Assembly (NCBI GenBank): GCA_900765185.1
Contig: CAAFQT010000287.1
Location: forward strand, 1-7,503
Reading direction: 5' to 3'
DNA from: an uncultured Collinsella sp.
GTDB taxonomy: Bacteria; Actinomycetota; Coriobacteriia; Coriobacteriales; Coriobacteriaceae
Length of the DNA: 7,503 nt
The notes beneath the pieces were generated by a model. That model saw nothing but the letters and a program-made list of their open reading frames with translations, was not told the DNA's origin and made no database searches. Position 1 is the first letter of the stretch. Each line of letters starts with the position of its first letter. Both the position numbers and the translations under genes were made by a program. This document shows positions 1-5,931 of the stretch, piece after piece.

Positions 1-567
1 AACATCGTCCCGTGTCGAAGCGTCATAGGCGTAGTCCTCGAGGTTGAGCGCGTTCTTCATGAGATGGAAACGCGGCCCCGATACCCCCGCCTTGCCGAAC
101 ATGTAGACGCCCGCCTCGGTAGACGGGGCGGCGAAGTCGGTCGCCGCAACCCTGACAAGGGGCTTGAAAAGATTGTGCAGCAGGGTCTCCTTTTTGCTGT
201 TCGAAACTGTACCCGTGTTGCTTGACCTGAATATGGTTCTGGACACGCCTCCGAATCTCATGGCGAGCAAATCAAGACAGGAAAGACTGTGCTGAGACGA
301 CCTGACAGCACAGCAATAACCGCCGTCCCGGGCTATCTGCATGAGCCGCTTGAACGAAGCGACCGGCCCGGCCTCGGTCTTCTTGACTGTGTGCACAATT
401 CTGCCGCCCATCGACTCGATTTCGGCGTCGTAAAAGCCCGGCACGTCGGACGACACACAGAAGTCGAGCTGATAGCGCGACTTGTCCAAAGCCCGGTAAT
501 ACTTCATGAATACCGTCTCGGCCCCGCCGGTGTCCATCGAGGTCACGATATAGAGGGCCTTCTTCAT
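1..567 (-). CDS. GT4-family glycosyltransferase, N-terminal part (cut by window edge)
   Basis: An open frame of 189 codons starts at ATG 567-565 and runs without a stop to base 1, so only the N-terminal half is present. It begins MKKALYIVTSMDTGGAETVF; the GGAE motif (about residues 14-17) after a hydrophobic first strand is typical of the acceptor-side Rossmann domain of GT-B retaining glycosyltransferases (GT4, EpsF-like). The expected C-terminal donor domain with the EX7E motif would lie outside the window. The product presumably adds a sugar to a lipid-linked repeat unit on the cytoplasmic membrane face; donor and acceptor cannot be read from sequence. Its ATG overlaps the stop of the epimerase gene (ATGA, 567-564), and a GGTGA at 579-575 lies seven bases before the start, so translation is probably coupled. 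The frame uses some ATA and AGG codons, less like the thrS end of the window. Confidence 0.88.
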   Translation of the reverse strand, partial: MKKALYIVTSMDTGGAETVFMKYYRALDKSRYQLDFCVSSDVPGFYDAEIESMGGRIVHTVKKTEAGPVASFKRLMQIARDGGYCCAVRSSQHSLSCLDLLAMRFGGVSRTIFRSSNTGTVSNSKKETLLHNLFKPLVRVAATDFAAPSTEAGVYMFGKAGVSGPRFHLMKNALNLEDYAYDASTRDDV

Positions 568-1514
568 TGGACGATCACCGCATCGGATTTCTCGATCAGC
601 TTCTGCAGCGCCTTTTTAGCAATCGCCTTCCTGCGGTTGGCCGGAGATTCCTGATAGCGCTCGTATACCTCGGCCTTCACCGCGAACCTTGCGTCGCCTG
701 AAAGATCCGCCATTGCGCGGAGCTGCGCTATATGTAGATGATGGTAGGCGGGAGAGGCGATACGCTTTTCCATGTCGTAATAAGACCAGAAGCCGGCGTC
801 GTAGTCATCCAAATGGCAAGCCAACGTCTCCGCAGAGCGCTTGAATGGCTCGGCGAAGCGCGCGTCGACCAACGATGCGTCATAGAGACCGAAAAGGCTA
901 AACACCCAACCGTTCATGACACTGCGCCTGGGGCGTTGAGGGTACTCCTCCAGGAACAGTTCTCCCCCGTCATGCGACGACACGCCGCCATTGTCCATGT
1001 CGATAAGCATGAACTCGGCAGCTTTCAGCGCCGCAACTCTATAGCACTCGTCCCCGAAAGCCGCATGGGCCCTCAGCAGCATCGAGCACCCCTCGCCTTG
1101 GGCCATCGAGGAGACGGAGTACTTAGCGCTGCCTATCGGACCAAATGCGTCCCAAGAGCCGTCATCCCGCTGGGCGCCGATCGCCCAATCCGAGCATACC
1201 CTTAGTGCGTCGAGAAAGCGCTCAACTTCATCCGACCTGAGAATGCTCAAGTCGTAACAGCCCAAACCGTATTGGAAAATGGCGATGGGGAAATGCACCC
1301 GCGCCCCACCGGCGATGACGCTAACAGGGACACCGCCCTCGTCGAGCAGAGTACTGCCAGTGACCTTGCCGGTCAAATCGTTGTAGTACCCGGACAACTG
1401 TCCGACATTATAGGCCCTGCCCATGCTCTGCTCTACGGCCACAGCCGTCTTGCCAGTGAGCATTTTGCTCCACCTTTTGAGCATGGTCATCTTCTGCGCA
1501 ATCTGGCCCATCAT
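564..1514 (-). CDS. D-glucuronyl C5-epimerase-like protein (Glce C-terminal domain family)
   Basis: The 316-residue protein resembles the C-terminal catalytic domain of heparosan-N-sulfate glucuronate 5-epimerase (Pfam Glce_C). Visible blocks in order: GRAYN and DLTGK (32-50), GVPV (61-64), FPIAIFQYGLGCYDL (75-89), QRDDGSW (115-121), SSMAQGEG (135-142), EEYP (189-192), NGWVFSLFGLYD (201-212), WSYYDM (243-248) and SPAYHHLHI (254-262). From memory, the vertebrate enzyme's catalytic Glu/Tyr residues fall in the EEYP and YH..LHI blocks, both intact here. The family flips C5 of glucuronate to give iduronate in a polymer or oligosaccharide. No signal peptide or membrane segment is evident, so it would act on a cytoplasmic lipid-linked chain. 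The upstream ugd supplies the precursor. The start overlaps the preceding GT4 stop (ATGA). Two ATGs are adjacent (1514 and 1511); AAGG at 1521-1518 is better spaced for the second. The specific substrate is inferred. Confidence 0.82.
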   Translation of the reverse strand: MMGQIAQKMTMLKRWSKMLTGKTAVAVEQSMGRAYNVGQLSGYYNDLTGKVTGSTLLDEGGVPVSVIAGGARVHFPIAIFQYGLGCYDLSILRSDEVERFLDALRVCSDWAIGAQRDDGSWDAFGPIGSAKYSVSSMAQGEGCSMLLRAHAAFGDECYRVAALKAAEFMLIDMDNGGVSSHDGGELFLEEYPQRPRRSVMNGWVFSLFGLYDASLVDARFAEPFKRSAETLACHLDDYDAGFWSYYDMEKRIASPAYHHLHIAQLRAMADLSGDARFAVKAEVYERYQESPANRRKAIAKKALQKLIEKSDAVIVQ

Positions 1515-2803
1515 TCACCTTCGTTTCTGTAATCGACTCCGAGCGAGCGCACAAGCCCCTCCACGTTGGCCTCCAAACGGAAGTCCCTCTCCCAAACGGC
1601 CCTTGCAGCGCGCCTCATAGAAGACCCTTCGGCCTTGCCCAAAAAGACGAATCGCTTTATGGCCGCGGCGACATCTTCCGGTCCACAGTCGCTAGGTAGG
1701 AGAAAGCCGTTGACGCCATCGCTTACTATCTCGTGGGTTCCGCCAACGTCCGTGGCGATGACGGGAATGCCGAATCCGCAGGCCTCCATGATCGAAAGCG
1801 GCAGGCCCTCGCTTGACGAGACGTTCACGAAGACGTCGAAATGCTTCGCTGCGTACTCCCCCAAAAGCGCGTCGTTCGGCAAAGCCCCCGCGAACTTCGC
1901 GGTGGAGTGCGTCAGCAACGAGCAGGCGGCCCTCGCCTCCTCGAGCTGTGGGCCGTCGCCGTAATGGGTCCATTCGACGCGAAGCCCTTCGGCATCAAGA
2001 AGGGTGACAGCCTTAGCAAGAAGAGGCACGCGCTTAACGTCGACAATACGCGAGCACGAGACGACCCGCAACGGGCAGGTCAACGGCTCGCCGGACTTGT
2101 CTGGCATCTCCCGCGTTCCGAGATAGGAGGTCGTCACCTTGCCCTCATGGCCCGGCCAGTTCGCGTTTATGTATTCCTCCCCGTCTTTCGAGCAGGGAAG
2201 CACTCCGGAAAGCTTGGATAGGAGGTATCCCCGGAAGGGCAAATAATGCACATCGGTACGATCTGCATACAGATCGTACCGATGTGCACGCGCAACGGCG
2301 CGTGCACATGGGTACGTGCCGGTCAGCCAAGCAGCGACCAAAGCGGTGTCGTAAAGCCAAAAGCTGTATATGTGCGTGGGCTCAAAGCCAAAGCGGACCA
2401 GTTCCTCCGCAAGCACGTCCGCCTTTGCCTTCGCCCTCGCGGCAAAGTAGCCCCGAAACACGCGCTTTCCGATTCCATGAACGGATTCTGTGGCATAGGC
2501 CTCACGAACGTCCGCACCGCCCAAAAGGGGAAACGCGATCCCTTTGACTGCAAGCAAAGCCTTGTCCTTGGAGGTATTACCGCAACCCAAGGCCAGGGGC
2601 GTCACATTGCCCGGCAGCGCGCAGGTGGGCGCGTCACCCGGCTGCGCCTCGGTCCCCACGGCGAGCACCTCGTCGAAATAGGTCGAAAGAACGCCTATCT
2701 CGTTCTCGAGATAGGCCTCAGCGGCGACCTCGCCGCGGTTAAAGGGGAACCTCCTCGTCAGAAGGAGCAGCCGTCTCTTTTTTTTATCAGCAGTAATCGC
2801 CAC
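1511..2803 (-). CDS. GT4-family glycosyltransferase with internal palindromes
   Basis: The 430-residue protein is a GT-B fold glycosyltransferase. The C-terminal donor domain is clear: SRIVDVKR (251-258, phosphate-binding Arg/Lys), YGDGP (281-285), SSEGLPLSIMEACGFGIPVIATDVGG (330-355) with the EX7E pair E332/E340, then GVNGFLLP. The N-terminal half has RRFPFNRGE (17-25) and RAHRYDLY (172-179), a pattern I associate with a subgroup in exopolysaccharide clusters. I choose GTG 2803 as start: AAGAGGG at 2820-2814 lies ten bases upstream, and the longer frame to 2899 would run deep into ugd. The gap to the ugd stop is five bases, and the gene ends in an ATGA overlap with the epimerase gene. Donor and acceptor sugars are unknown. 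Codons 163-186 hold a striking three-arm palindrome, and codons around 30-37 a second perfect hairpin, yet the frame is intact. Confidence 0.88.
   Translation of the reverse strand: MAITADKKKRRLLLLTRRFPFNRGEVAAEAYLENEIGVLSTYFDEVLAVGTEAQPGDAPTCALPGNVTPLALGCGNTSKDKALLAVKGIAFPLLGGADVREAYATESVHGIGKRVFRGYFAARAKAKADVLAEELVRFGFEPTHIYSFWLYDTALVAAWLTGTYPCARAVARAHRYDLYADRTDVHYLPFRGYLLSKLSGVLPCSKDGEEYINANWPGHEGKVTTSYLGTREMPDKSGEPLTCPLRVVSCSRIVDVKRVPLLAKAVTLLDAEGLRVEWTHYGDGPQLEEARAACSLLTHSTAKFAGALPNDALLGEYAAKHFDVFVNVSSSEGLPLSIMEACGFGIPVIATDVGGTHEIVSDGVNGFLLPSDCGPEDVAAAIKRFVFLGKAEGSSMRRAARAVWERDFRLEANVEGLVRSLGVDYRNEGE
2247..2316. repeat. Three-arm alternating palindrome inside the GT4 gene
   Basis: Arm A (2247-2265, TGCACATCGGTACGATCTG) is perfectly complementary to 2270-2288 over 19 bases with a 4-base loop. 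The middle arm, read as 2275-2293, is also complementary to 2298-2316 at 18 of 19 positions with loop AACG. Arms A and C share 13 of 14 bases (2247-2260 and 2303-2316). On the mRNA the middle arm can pair with either neighbour but not both. The region is coding (residues 163-186, through RAHRYDLY) and the frame is open. Confidence 0.95.
2693..2716. repeat. Perfect 10-bp hairpin near the 5' end of the GT4 gene
   Basis: GCCTATCTCG (2693-2702) and CGAGATAGGC (2707-2716) are exact complements around a 4-base loop, about 30 codons into the GT4 coding sequence. It is the second perfect, 4-base-loop hairpin in the same gene. Confidence 0.85.
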
Positions 2804-2808
2804 AAATA

Positions 2809-4080
2809 CTAATCCCTCTTGAATAGGTCGCGGGTATACACCTTGCCGGCAACATCGGCCAGATCGTCGCTCCACCGGTTGGCAATGATCACGTCGCACT
2901 CGGCCTTGAACTTCTCAAGGTCATGCGTCACCTCGGAACCGAAGAATTCCGGCGCGTCCAGCGTTGGCTCGTAGACAACGACCGGCACTCCCTTGGCCTT
3001 CACGCGCTTCATAACGCCCTGGATGGAACTGGCGCGGAAATTGTCGGAGTTCGACTTCATGGTCAGGCGGTACACGCCCGCCACGGGCTTCTCCTTGCCT
3101 TCGTATACCTTGTCCCACAGCAGTTGCAGTACCTCGTCTGCAATGTAGTCCTTGCGAGTGCGGTTGGCATCGACGATGGCCTCGATAAGGTTCTGAGGCA
3201 CGTCCTTATAGTTGGCCAGCAACTGCTTGGTGTCCTTGGGCAGGCAGTAGCCGCCGTAGCCGAAGGAGGGGTTGTTGTAGTGGGAGCCAATGCGGGGCTC
3301 TAGGCACACGCCATCGATGACGTCCTTGGTGTTGAGTCCCCTCATCTCGCAGTAAGTGTCCAGCTCATTGAAGTACGCCACGCGAAGTGCCAGGTAGGTG
3401 TTGGCGAACAGCTTCACGGCCTCCGCCTCGGTGGTACCAAGAACGAGCTGCGGGATGCCCGTCGTGCCATCAGGGTTGGTGCGCTCAAGCTCGGCGGGGC
3501 CGACGCCTTGGGCGAGCAGCCCAGCAAACGTCTTTGCGGCCTTCACAGCTTCCTCGTCGTCCTTGGGCGCGCCCACAACGATGCGGCTAGGGTGCAAATT
3601 ATCGTAGAGCGCCTTGCTCTCTCGAAGGAACTCGGGGCTGAAGATGATGCGGCTGTCGCCAAGCGTCTCGCGAAGCGACGAAGTGTAACCCACAGGGATG
3701 GTCGACTTGATGACAATCCAGGCCGTCGGGTTCACCGAGCGGATTGCCGAAATTGCGGCTTCAACAGACGAGGTGTCGAAAAAGTTGCGGTCCGAGTCGT
3801 AGTTCGTTGGCGTGGCCACGATGGCGAAATCCGCGCCTGTATAGGCCTCGGCGACGTCCACGGTTGCATGCAGGTCGAGCTTCCTCGTGCCCGCCTTAGC
3901 CTCGGCCAGGAAGAGCTCAATCTCGTCGTCCTGGATGGGCGACTGAAAAGCGTTAATCTTCTCTACCTTCTCGGAGACGATGTCGAGCGCGCGCACCTCG
4001 TTGTGCTGCGAGAGCAGAACGGCCAACGAGAGCCCCACATAGCCGGTGCCGGCGACTGCTATCTTCATTTTTTCGGACAT
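2809..4080 (-). CDS. ugd: UDP-glucose 6-dehydrogenase
   Basis: The 423-residue protein oxidises UDP-glucose to UDP-glucuronic acid with two NAD+ in the cytoplasm. Visible features: NAD-binding GTGYVG (11-16) with the acidic strand end ALDI (31-34), ATPTNYD (89-95), KSTIPVG (125-131), SPEFLRESKALYDNLHPSRIVVG (148-170), KLFANTYLALRVAYFNELD (223-241), and the active-site segment FGYGGYCLPKDT (273-284) with catalytic Cys279 and Lys282. It closely matches E. coli Ugd as I remember it, rather than the UDP-ManNAc dehydrogenases, with small insertions near 170-210 and 320-332. ATG 4080 is preferred over the upstream GTG 4110 because AAAGG (4094-4090) precedes it and the N terminus then aligns with the family. 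It lies 43 bases after the GT2 stop. Its place just before a glucuronyl C5-epimerase gene suggests it supplies glucuronate for this polymer. Confidence 0.95.
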   Translation of the reverse strand: MSEKMKIAVAGTGYVGLSLAVLLSQHNEVRALDIVSEKVEKINAFQSPIQDDEIELFLAEAKAGTRKLDLHATVDVAEAYTGADFAIVATPTNYDSDRNFFDTSSVEAAISAIRSVNPTAWIVIKSTIPVGYTSSLRETLGDSRIIFSPEFLRESKALYDNLHPSRIVVGAPKDDEEAVKAAKTFAGLLAQGVGPAELERTNPDGTTGIPQLVLGTTEAEAVKLFANTYLALRVAYFNELDTYCEMRGLNTKDVIDGVCLEPRIGSHYNNPSFGYGGYCLPKDTKQLLANYKDVPQNLIEAIVDANRTRKDYIADEVLQLLWDKVYEGKEKPVAGVYRLTMKSNSDNFRASSIQGVMKRVKAKGVPVVVYEPTLDAPEFFGSEVTHDLEKFKAECDVIIANRWSDDLADVAGKVYTRDLFKRD

Positions 4081-4123
4081 ATCATTCAACCTTTCGTTAA
4101 GAGCAGGCACACATATGAAATAG

Positions 4124-5041
4124 TTAGGATTTCGCCTTGCCGAAGAACTTCAGCGCCTCAGAGACGCAGGCGGCGGGCGATGAGGCAATGGCCTTTAAGG
4201 CGTAAATCACAGCCTGGCCTGGCTGGTTGCTGCGCTTCATAGCGAAGGCGAGCACGGCGTTGTGGCGAAATTCGATGTAGCGCACATCCTTCTTGCTGAG
4301 GCGCGGGTAGTAGCCGCGCACCACCTCGTGCCTTGCGACCTCGCCGTTTACCTTGTTCTTGCCAAGCGAGAGCCTCTCGCCGGAATGGAGGTACTGCCTC
4401 ACGTGCACCTCGGGCATGTAGCCCATGTGGGCGCCAGCCTCTATGCAGCGCAGCATCAGCCACCAGTCTTGGCCGGTCGCCACCTCGCCGAAACCCTCAG
4501 TGCGGTCGAACAGGTCGCGCCTGAGCATATAGATGGCCGTTGGGCTTATCGGCGTTAGGAGGTGCGCGCGCAGCAGACCCTCGGTGGAGAAGTCCTCGCA
4601 ATGGTCGAGCCTGCGGTGCTCCACAAGCCGGCCACGTTCGTCATACCACGAGACATCCTGCCAGCTCATGTCGAGGGAGTTTTCCTGCATGAAGGCGACC
4701 TGGGTGGACACCTTGTCAGGCAGGAACTCGTCGTCATCGTCGAGGAACGTGAGGTACTCGCCCGTCGCCTGGCGGCAGGCGTAGTTGCGCGCCGCCCCGC
4801 CGCCGGTCTGGCCGGAGGTGTGCAGCAGCCTAAAGTGCGGAAGGCTCGCGGCATAGGGGGCGACCGCCGTGTCGGTCTCGGCGCTTTCCGGCCACTCCGG
4901 CCGATTGTCGCTCACTACAATCAGTTCGATGTTCTCCGCGCCGTAGTCCTGCGCGGCGATTGAGTCCAGGGCCACGCGAATCCTGTCAGAGCGCTTGTAG
5001 GTCGGCACCACGATCGAGACGAGGGGTTTGTCAGCACTCAT
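4124..5041 (-). CDS. GT2-family glycosyltransferase
   Basis: The 305-residue protein has the GT-A fold of inverting GT2 enzymes: PLVSIVVPTYKRSDRIRVALDSIAAQDY (6-33), IELIVVSDN (38-46), a GGGAARNYACRQATGEYLTFLDDDDEF stretch (80-106) with the metal- and nucleotide-binding DXD at about 101-103, and GQDWWLMLR (190-198), the position of the usual catalytic-base motif. No transmembrane helix is obvious, so it is probably peripheral on the cytoplasmic membrane face and adds an early sugar to the lipid-linked intermediate. The substrate cannot be assigned. Start ATG 5041 has a strong ribosome-binding site, GGGGAGG at 5054-5048, six bases upstream. That site lies within the downstream tail of the preceding sugar transferase frame, so the two genes would have been nearly contiguous before the amber codon arose. 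The gene ends in TAA, 43 bases before ugd. Confidence 0.93.
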   Translation of the reverse strand: MSADKPLVSIVVPTYKRSDRIRVALDSIAAQDYGAENIELIVVSDNRPEWPESAETDTAVAPYAASLPHFRLLHTSGQTGGGAARNYACRQATGEYLTFLDDDDEFLPDKVSTQVAFMQENSLDMSWQDVSWYDERGRLVEHRRLDHCEDFSTEGLLRAHLLTPISPTAIYMLRRDLFDRTEGFGEVATGQDWWLMLRCIEAGAHMGYMPEVHVRQYLHSGERLSLGKNKVNGEVARHEVVRGYYPRLSKKDVRYIEFRHNAVLAFAMKRSNQPGQAVIYALKAIASSPAACVSEALKFFGKAKS

Positions 5042-5044
5042 GCG

Positions 5045-5101
5045 CTACCTCCCCGTCTTCTTCTTGCCGAACATGACGCCAAAGGTCTTGAAGAAGACCT
5101 T
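5045..5101 (-). pseudogene. Orphaned C-terminal tail of the sugar transferase
   Basis: Eighteen in-frame codons follow the TAG and encode KVFFKTFGVMFGKKKTGR, then TAG at 5047-5045. The composition (hydrophobic and basic, ending in lysines and arginine) and the join SLKAD-(W)-KVFFKTFGVMFG match the normal C terminus of initiating sugar transferases, where a membrane-apposed helix follows the last catalytic block. The tail also carries the GGGGAGG ribosome-binding site of the next gene, which may have helped preserve the DNA. A single G-to-A change in a TGG codon would explain the arrangement. It could also be a sequencing error or a readthrough site. Confidence 0.7.
5048..5054 (-). promoter_or_regulatory. 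Ribosome-binding site for the GT2 gene
   Basis: GGGGAGG lies six bases before ATG 5041. It is the best Shine-Dalgarno match in the window and fixes the GT2 start. It sits within the orphaned sugar transferase tail. Confidence 0.8.
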
Positions 5102-5845
5102 CTAGTCTGCCTTGAGGCTGGCACCCTTCGCGTAGGCAAGCTCGAACTCCTGGCGCAGGCCGTTCTCGAAGGTCGCGAGGTTGCGCGGGCCCGACTGCCA
5201 GGCACCGGTAATGCCCTGCGGGACGGCAAGCACCTGCACCTGTTGCTCGTGCGTAAAGTTCCCGAGCTCCTCGTAGGTGATGGCGCGAGGGCCGATGACG
5301 GAGAGCTGGCCCGCGAGCACGTTGAAGAACTGGGGCAGCTCGTCCAGGGAAGTCTTGCGCAGGACGCGGCCTAGCTTGGTGATGCGGGGATCGTTTGTGA
5401 CCTTCCGCTCGCGGTGCCACTCCTCGATCTGCTCGGGGCTGAGGTACTTCTCCACGTCGTTGGCGTCGGCGACCATGGAGCGGAACTTGAGCACGCGGAT
5501 GGGGCGACCGAAGCGCCCAGCCCGCTCGTGCGCATAGATGGGAGCACCCTTGGTGTCGGCCGCAATGAACGCGCAAAGAACCGTGCCAGGGATAAGAGCC
5601 ACGACGCAGACGCACGCACTGAACGCGATGTCGAACGTGCGCTTCACGAAGCGGTAGCCAAGCGATCGCGTGTCGAGCGCACGGGACTCTGCAGCGAACT
5701 CGGGCGAGCCCGGGAGGCTCACCGCACCCGTGTTTGCAGCGGAGCCGACCCCAGCACCCGCCGTGCCCTTGCGCCGGTCCATGGCCCGAGCAATGAGCGT
5801 CGCCCCCACGGGCGCATTATTCTCTGTTACTTCTTTAGCAGTCAC
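5102..5845 (-). CDS. Undecaprenyl-phosphate sugar phosphotransferase, truncated by an in-frame TAG
   Basis: This bacterial sugar transferase (PglC/WcaJ/WbaP catalytic domain) transfers a sugar-1-phosphate from a UDP-sugar to undecaprenyl phosphate, starting repeat-unit synthesis. From GTG 5845 it has 247 residues: a hydrophobic reentrant membrane segment after KRTFDIAFSACVCVVALIPG (about 68-95), LKFRSMV (119-125), DPRITKLG (152-159), TSLDELPQFFNVL (165-177) with the catalytic Asp-Glu at 168-169, SVIGPRA, and GITGAWQSGPRN. It lacks the long N-terminal membrane region of full WbaP, as monotopic forms do. The stop TAG (5104-5102) sits where Trp (TGG) would fit, and the same frame continues 18 codons (KVFFKTFGVMFGKKKTGR) to TAG at 5047-5045, matching the basic amphipathic tail usual in this family. 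The start is uncertain: no strong ribosome-binding site is seen, and TTG 5923 or ATG 5782 are alternatives. Confidence 0.85.
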   Translation of the reverse strand: MTAKEVTENNAPVGATLIARAMDRRKGTAGAGVGSAANTGAVSLPGSPEFAAESRALDTRSLGYRFVKRTFDIAFSACVCVVALIPGTVLCAFIAADTKGAPIYAHERAGRFGRPIRVLKFRSMVADANDVEKYLSPEQIEEWHRERKVTNDPRITKLGRVLRKTSLDELPQFFNVLAGQLSVIGPRAITYEELGNFTHEQQVQVLAVPQGITGAWQSGPRNLATFENGLRQEFELAYAKGASLKAD

Positions 5846-5857
5846 AATAAAACTTTC

Positions 5858-5875
5858 GTTCCTGTCCCCAGGAAC
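5858..5875 (-). promoter_or_regulatory. Tetraloop hairpin before the sugar transferase start
   Basis: On the transcript this reads GTTCCTG-GGGA-CAGGAAC: a perfect 7-bp stem closed by a GNRA-type loop. It ends 12 bases before the chosen GTG 5845 and follows directly on the G10 tract. The AGGA in its 3' arm is the only purine-rich candidate ribosome-binding sequence nearby and would be sequestered. The GGGGACAGG core resembles REP-like palindromes I recall from several bacteria, so it may be a remnant of such a unit rather than a regulator. Confidence 0.5.
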
Positions 5876-5884
5876 CCCCCCCCC
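5875..5884 (-). repeat. G10 homopolymer upstream of the sugar transferase
   Basis: Ten consecutive G on the coding strand (C on the plus strand) lie in the gap between the LoaP-like gene and the sugar transferase, next to an unusually AT-rich stretch (5885-5912). Tracts of this length are prone to slipped-strand mispairing and to sequencing length error. With GTG 5845 as start the tract is untranslated; with TTG 5923 it would be coding, and a one-base change would break the frame. Confidence 0.9.
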
Positions 5885-5931
5885 AATCCACAAATTCAAA
5901 AACCAAATAAATTGCCGGTGCAACGTATCCC

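Noticed and set aside
1170..1186. 6-bp inverted repeat TGGGCG-N5-CGCCCA inside the epimerase gene
   Set aside because: Short arms in GC-rich coding DNA are expected by chance.
2247..2316. Reading the palindrome as an intrinsic terminator
   Set aside because: There is no T-tract on either strand after either hairpin and it lies within an intact coding sequence.
2246..2812. Plus-strand open frame of 188 codons opposite the GT4 gene
   Set aside because: Low-complexity, Arg-rich shadow of the GT4 frame; part of it simply translates the palindrome.
3508..4242. Plus-strand open frame of 244 codons opposite ugd
   Set aside because: It is antisense to a clearly conserved gene, has no family-like motifs and no ribosome-binding site. 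Long antisense frames are common in GC-rich genes.
5102..5104. UAG recoding (pyrrolysine or phage-type reassignment)
   Set aside because: ugd, thrS and the transferase tail itself all end in TAG, and the expected residue is Trp, one base away by simple mutation.
5031..5615. Minus-strand 194-codon frame overlapping the sugar transferase
   Set aside because: Alternative frame of the transferase, rich in Arg and His with no motifs; the transferase frame carries all the conserved blocks.
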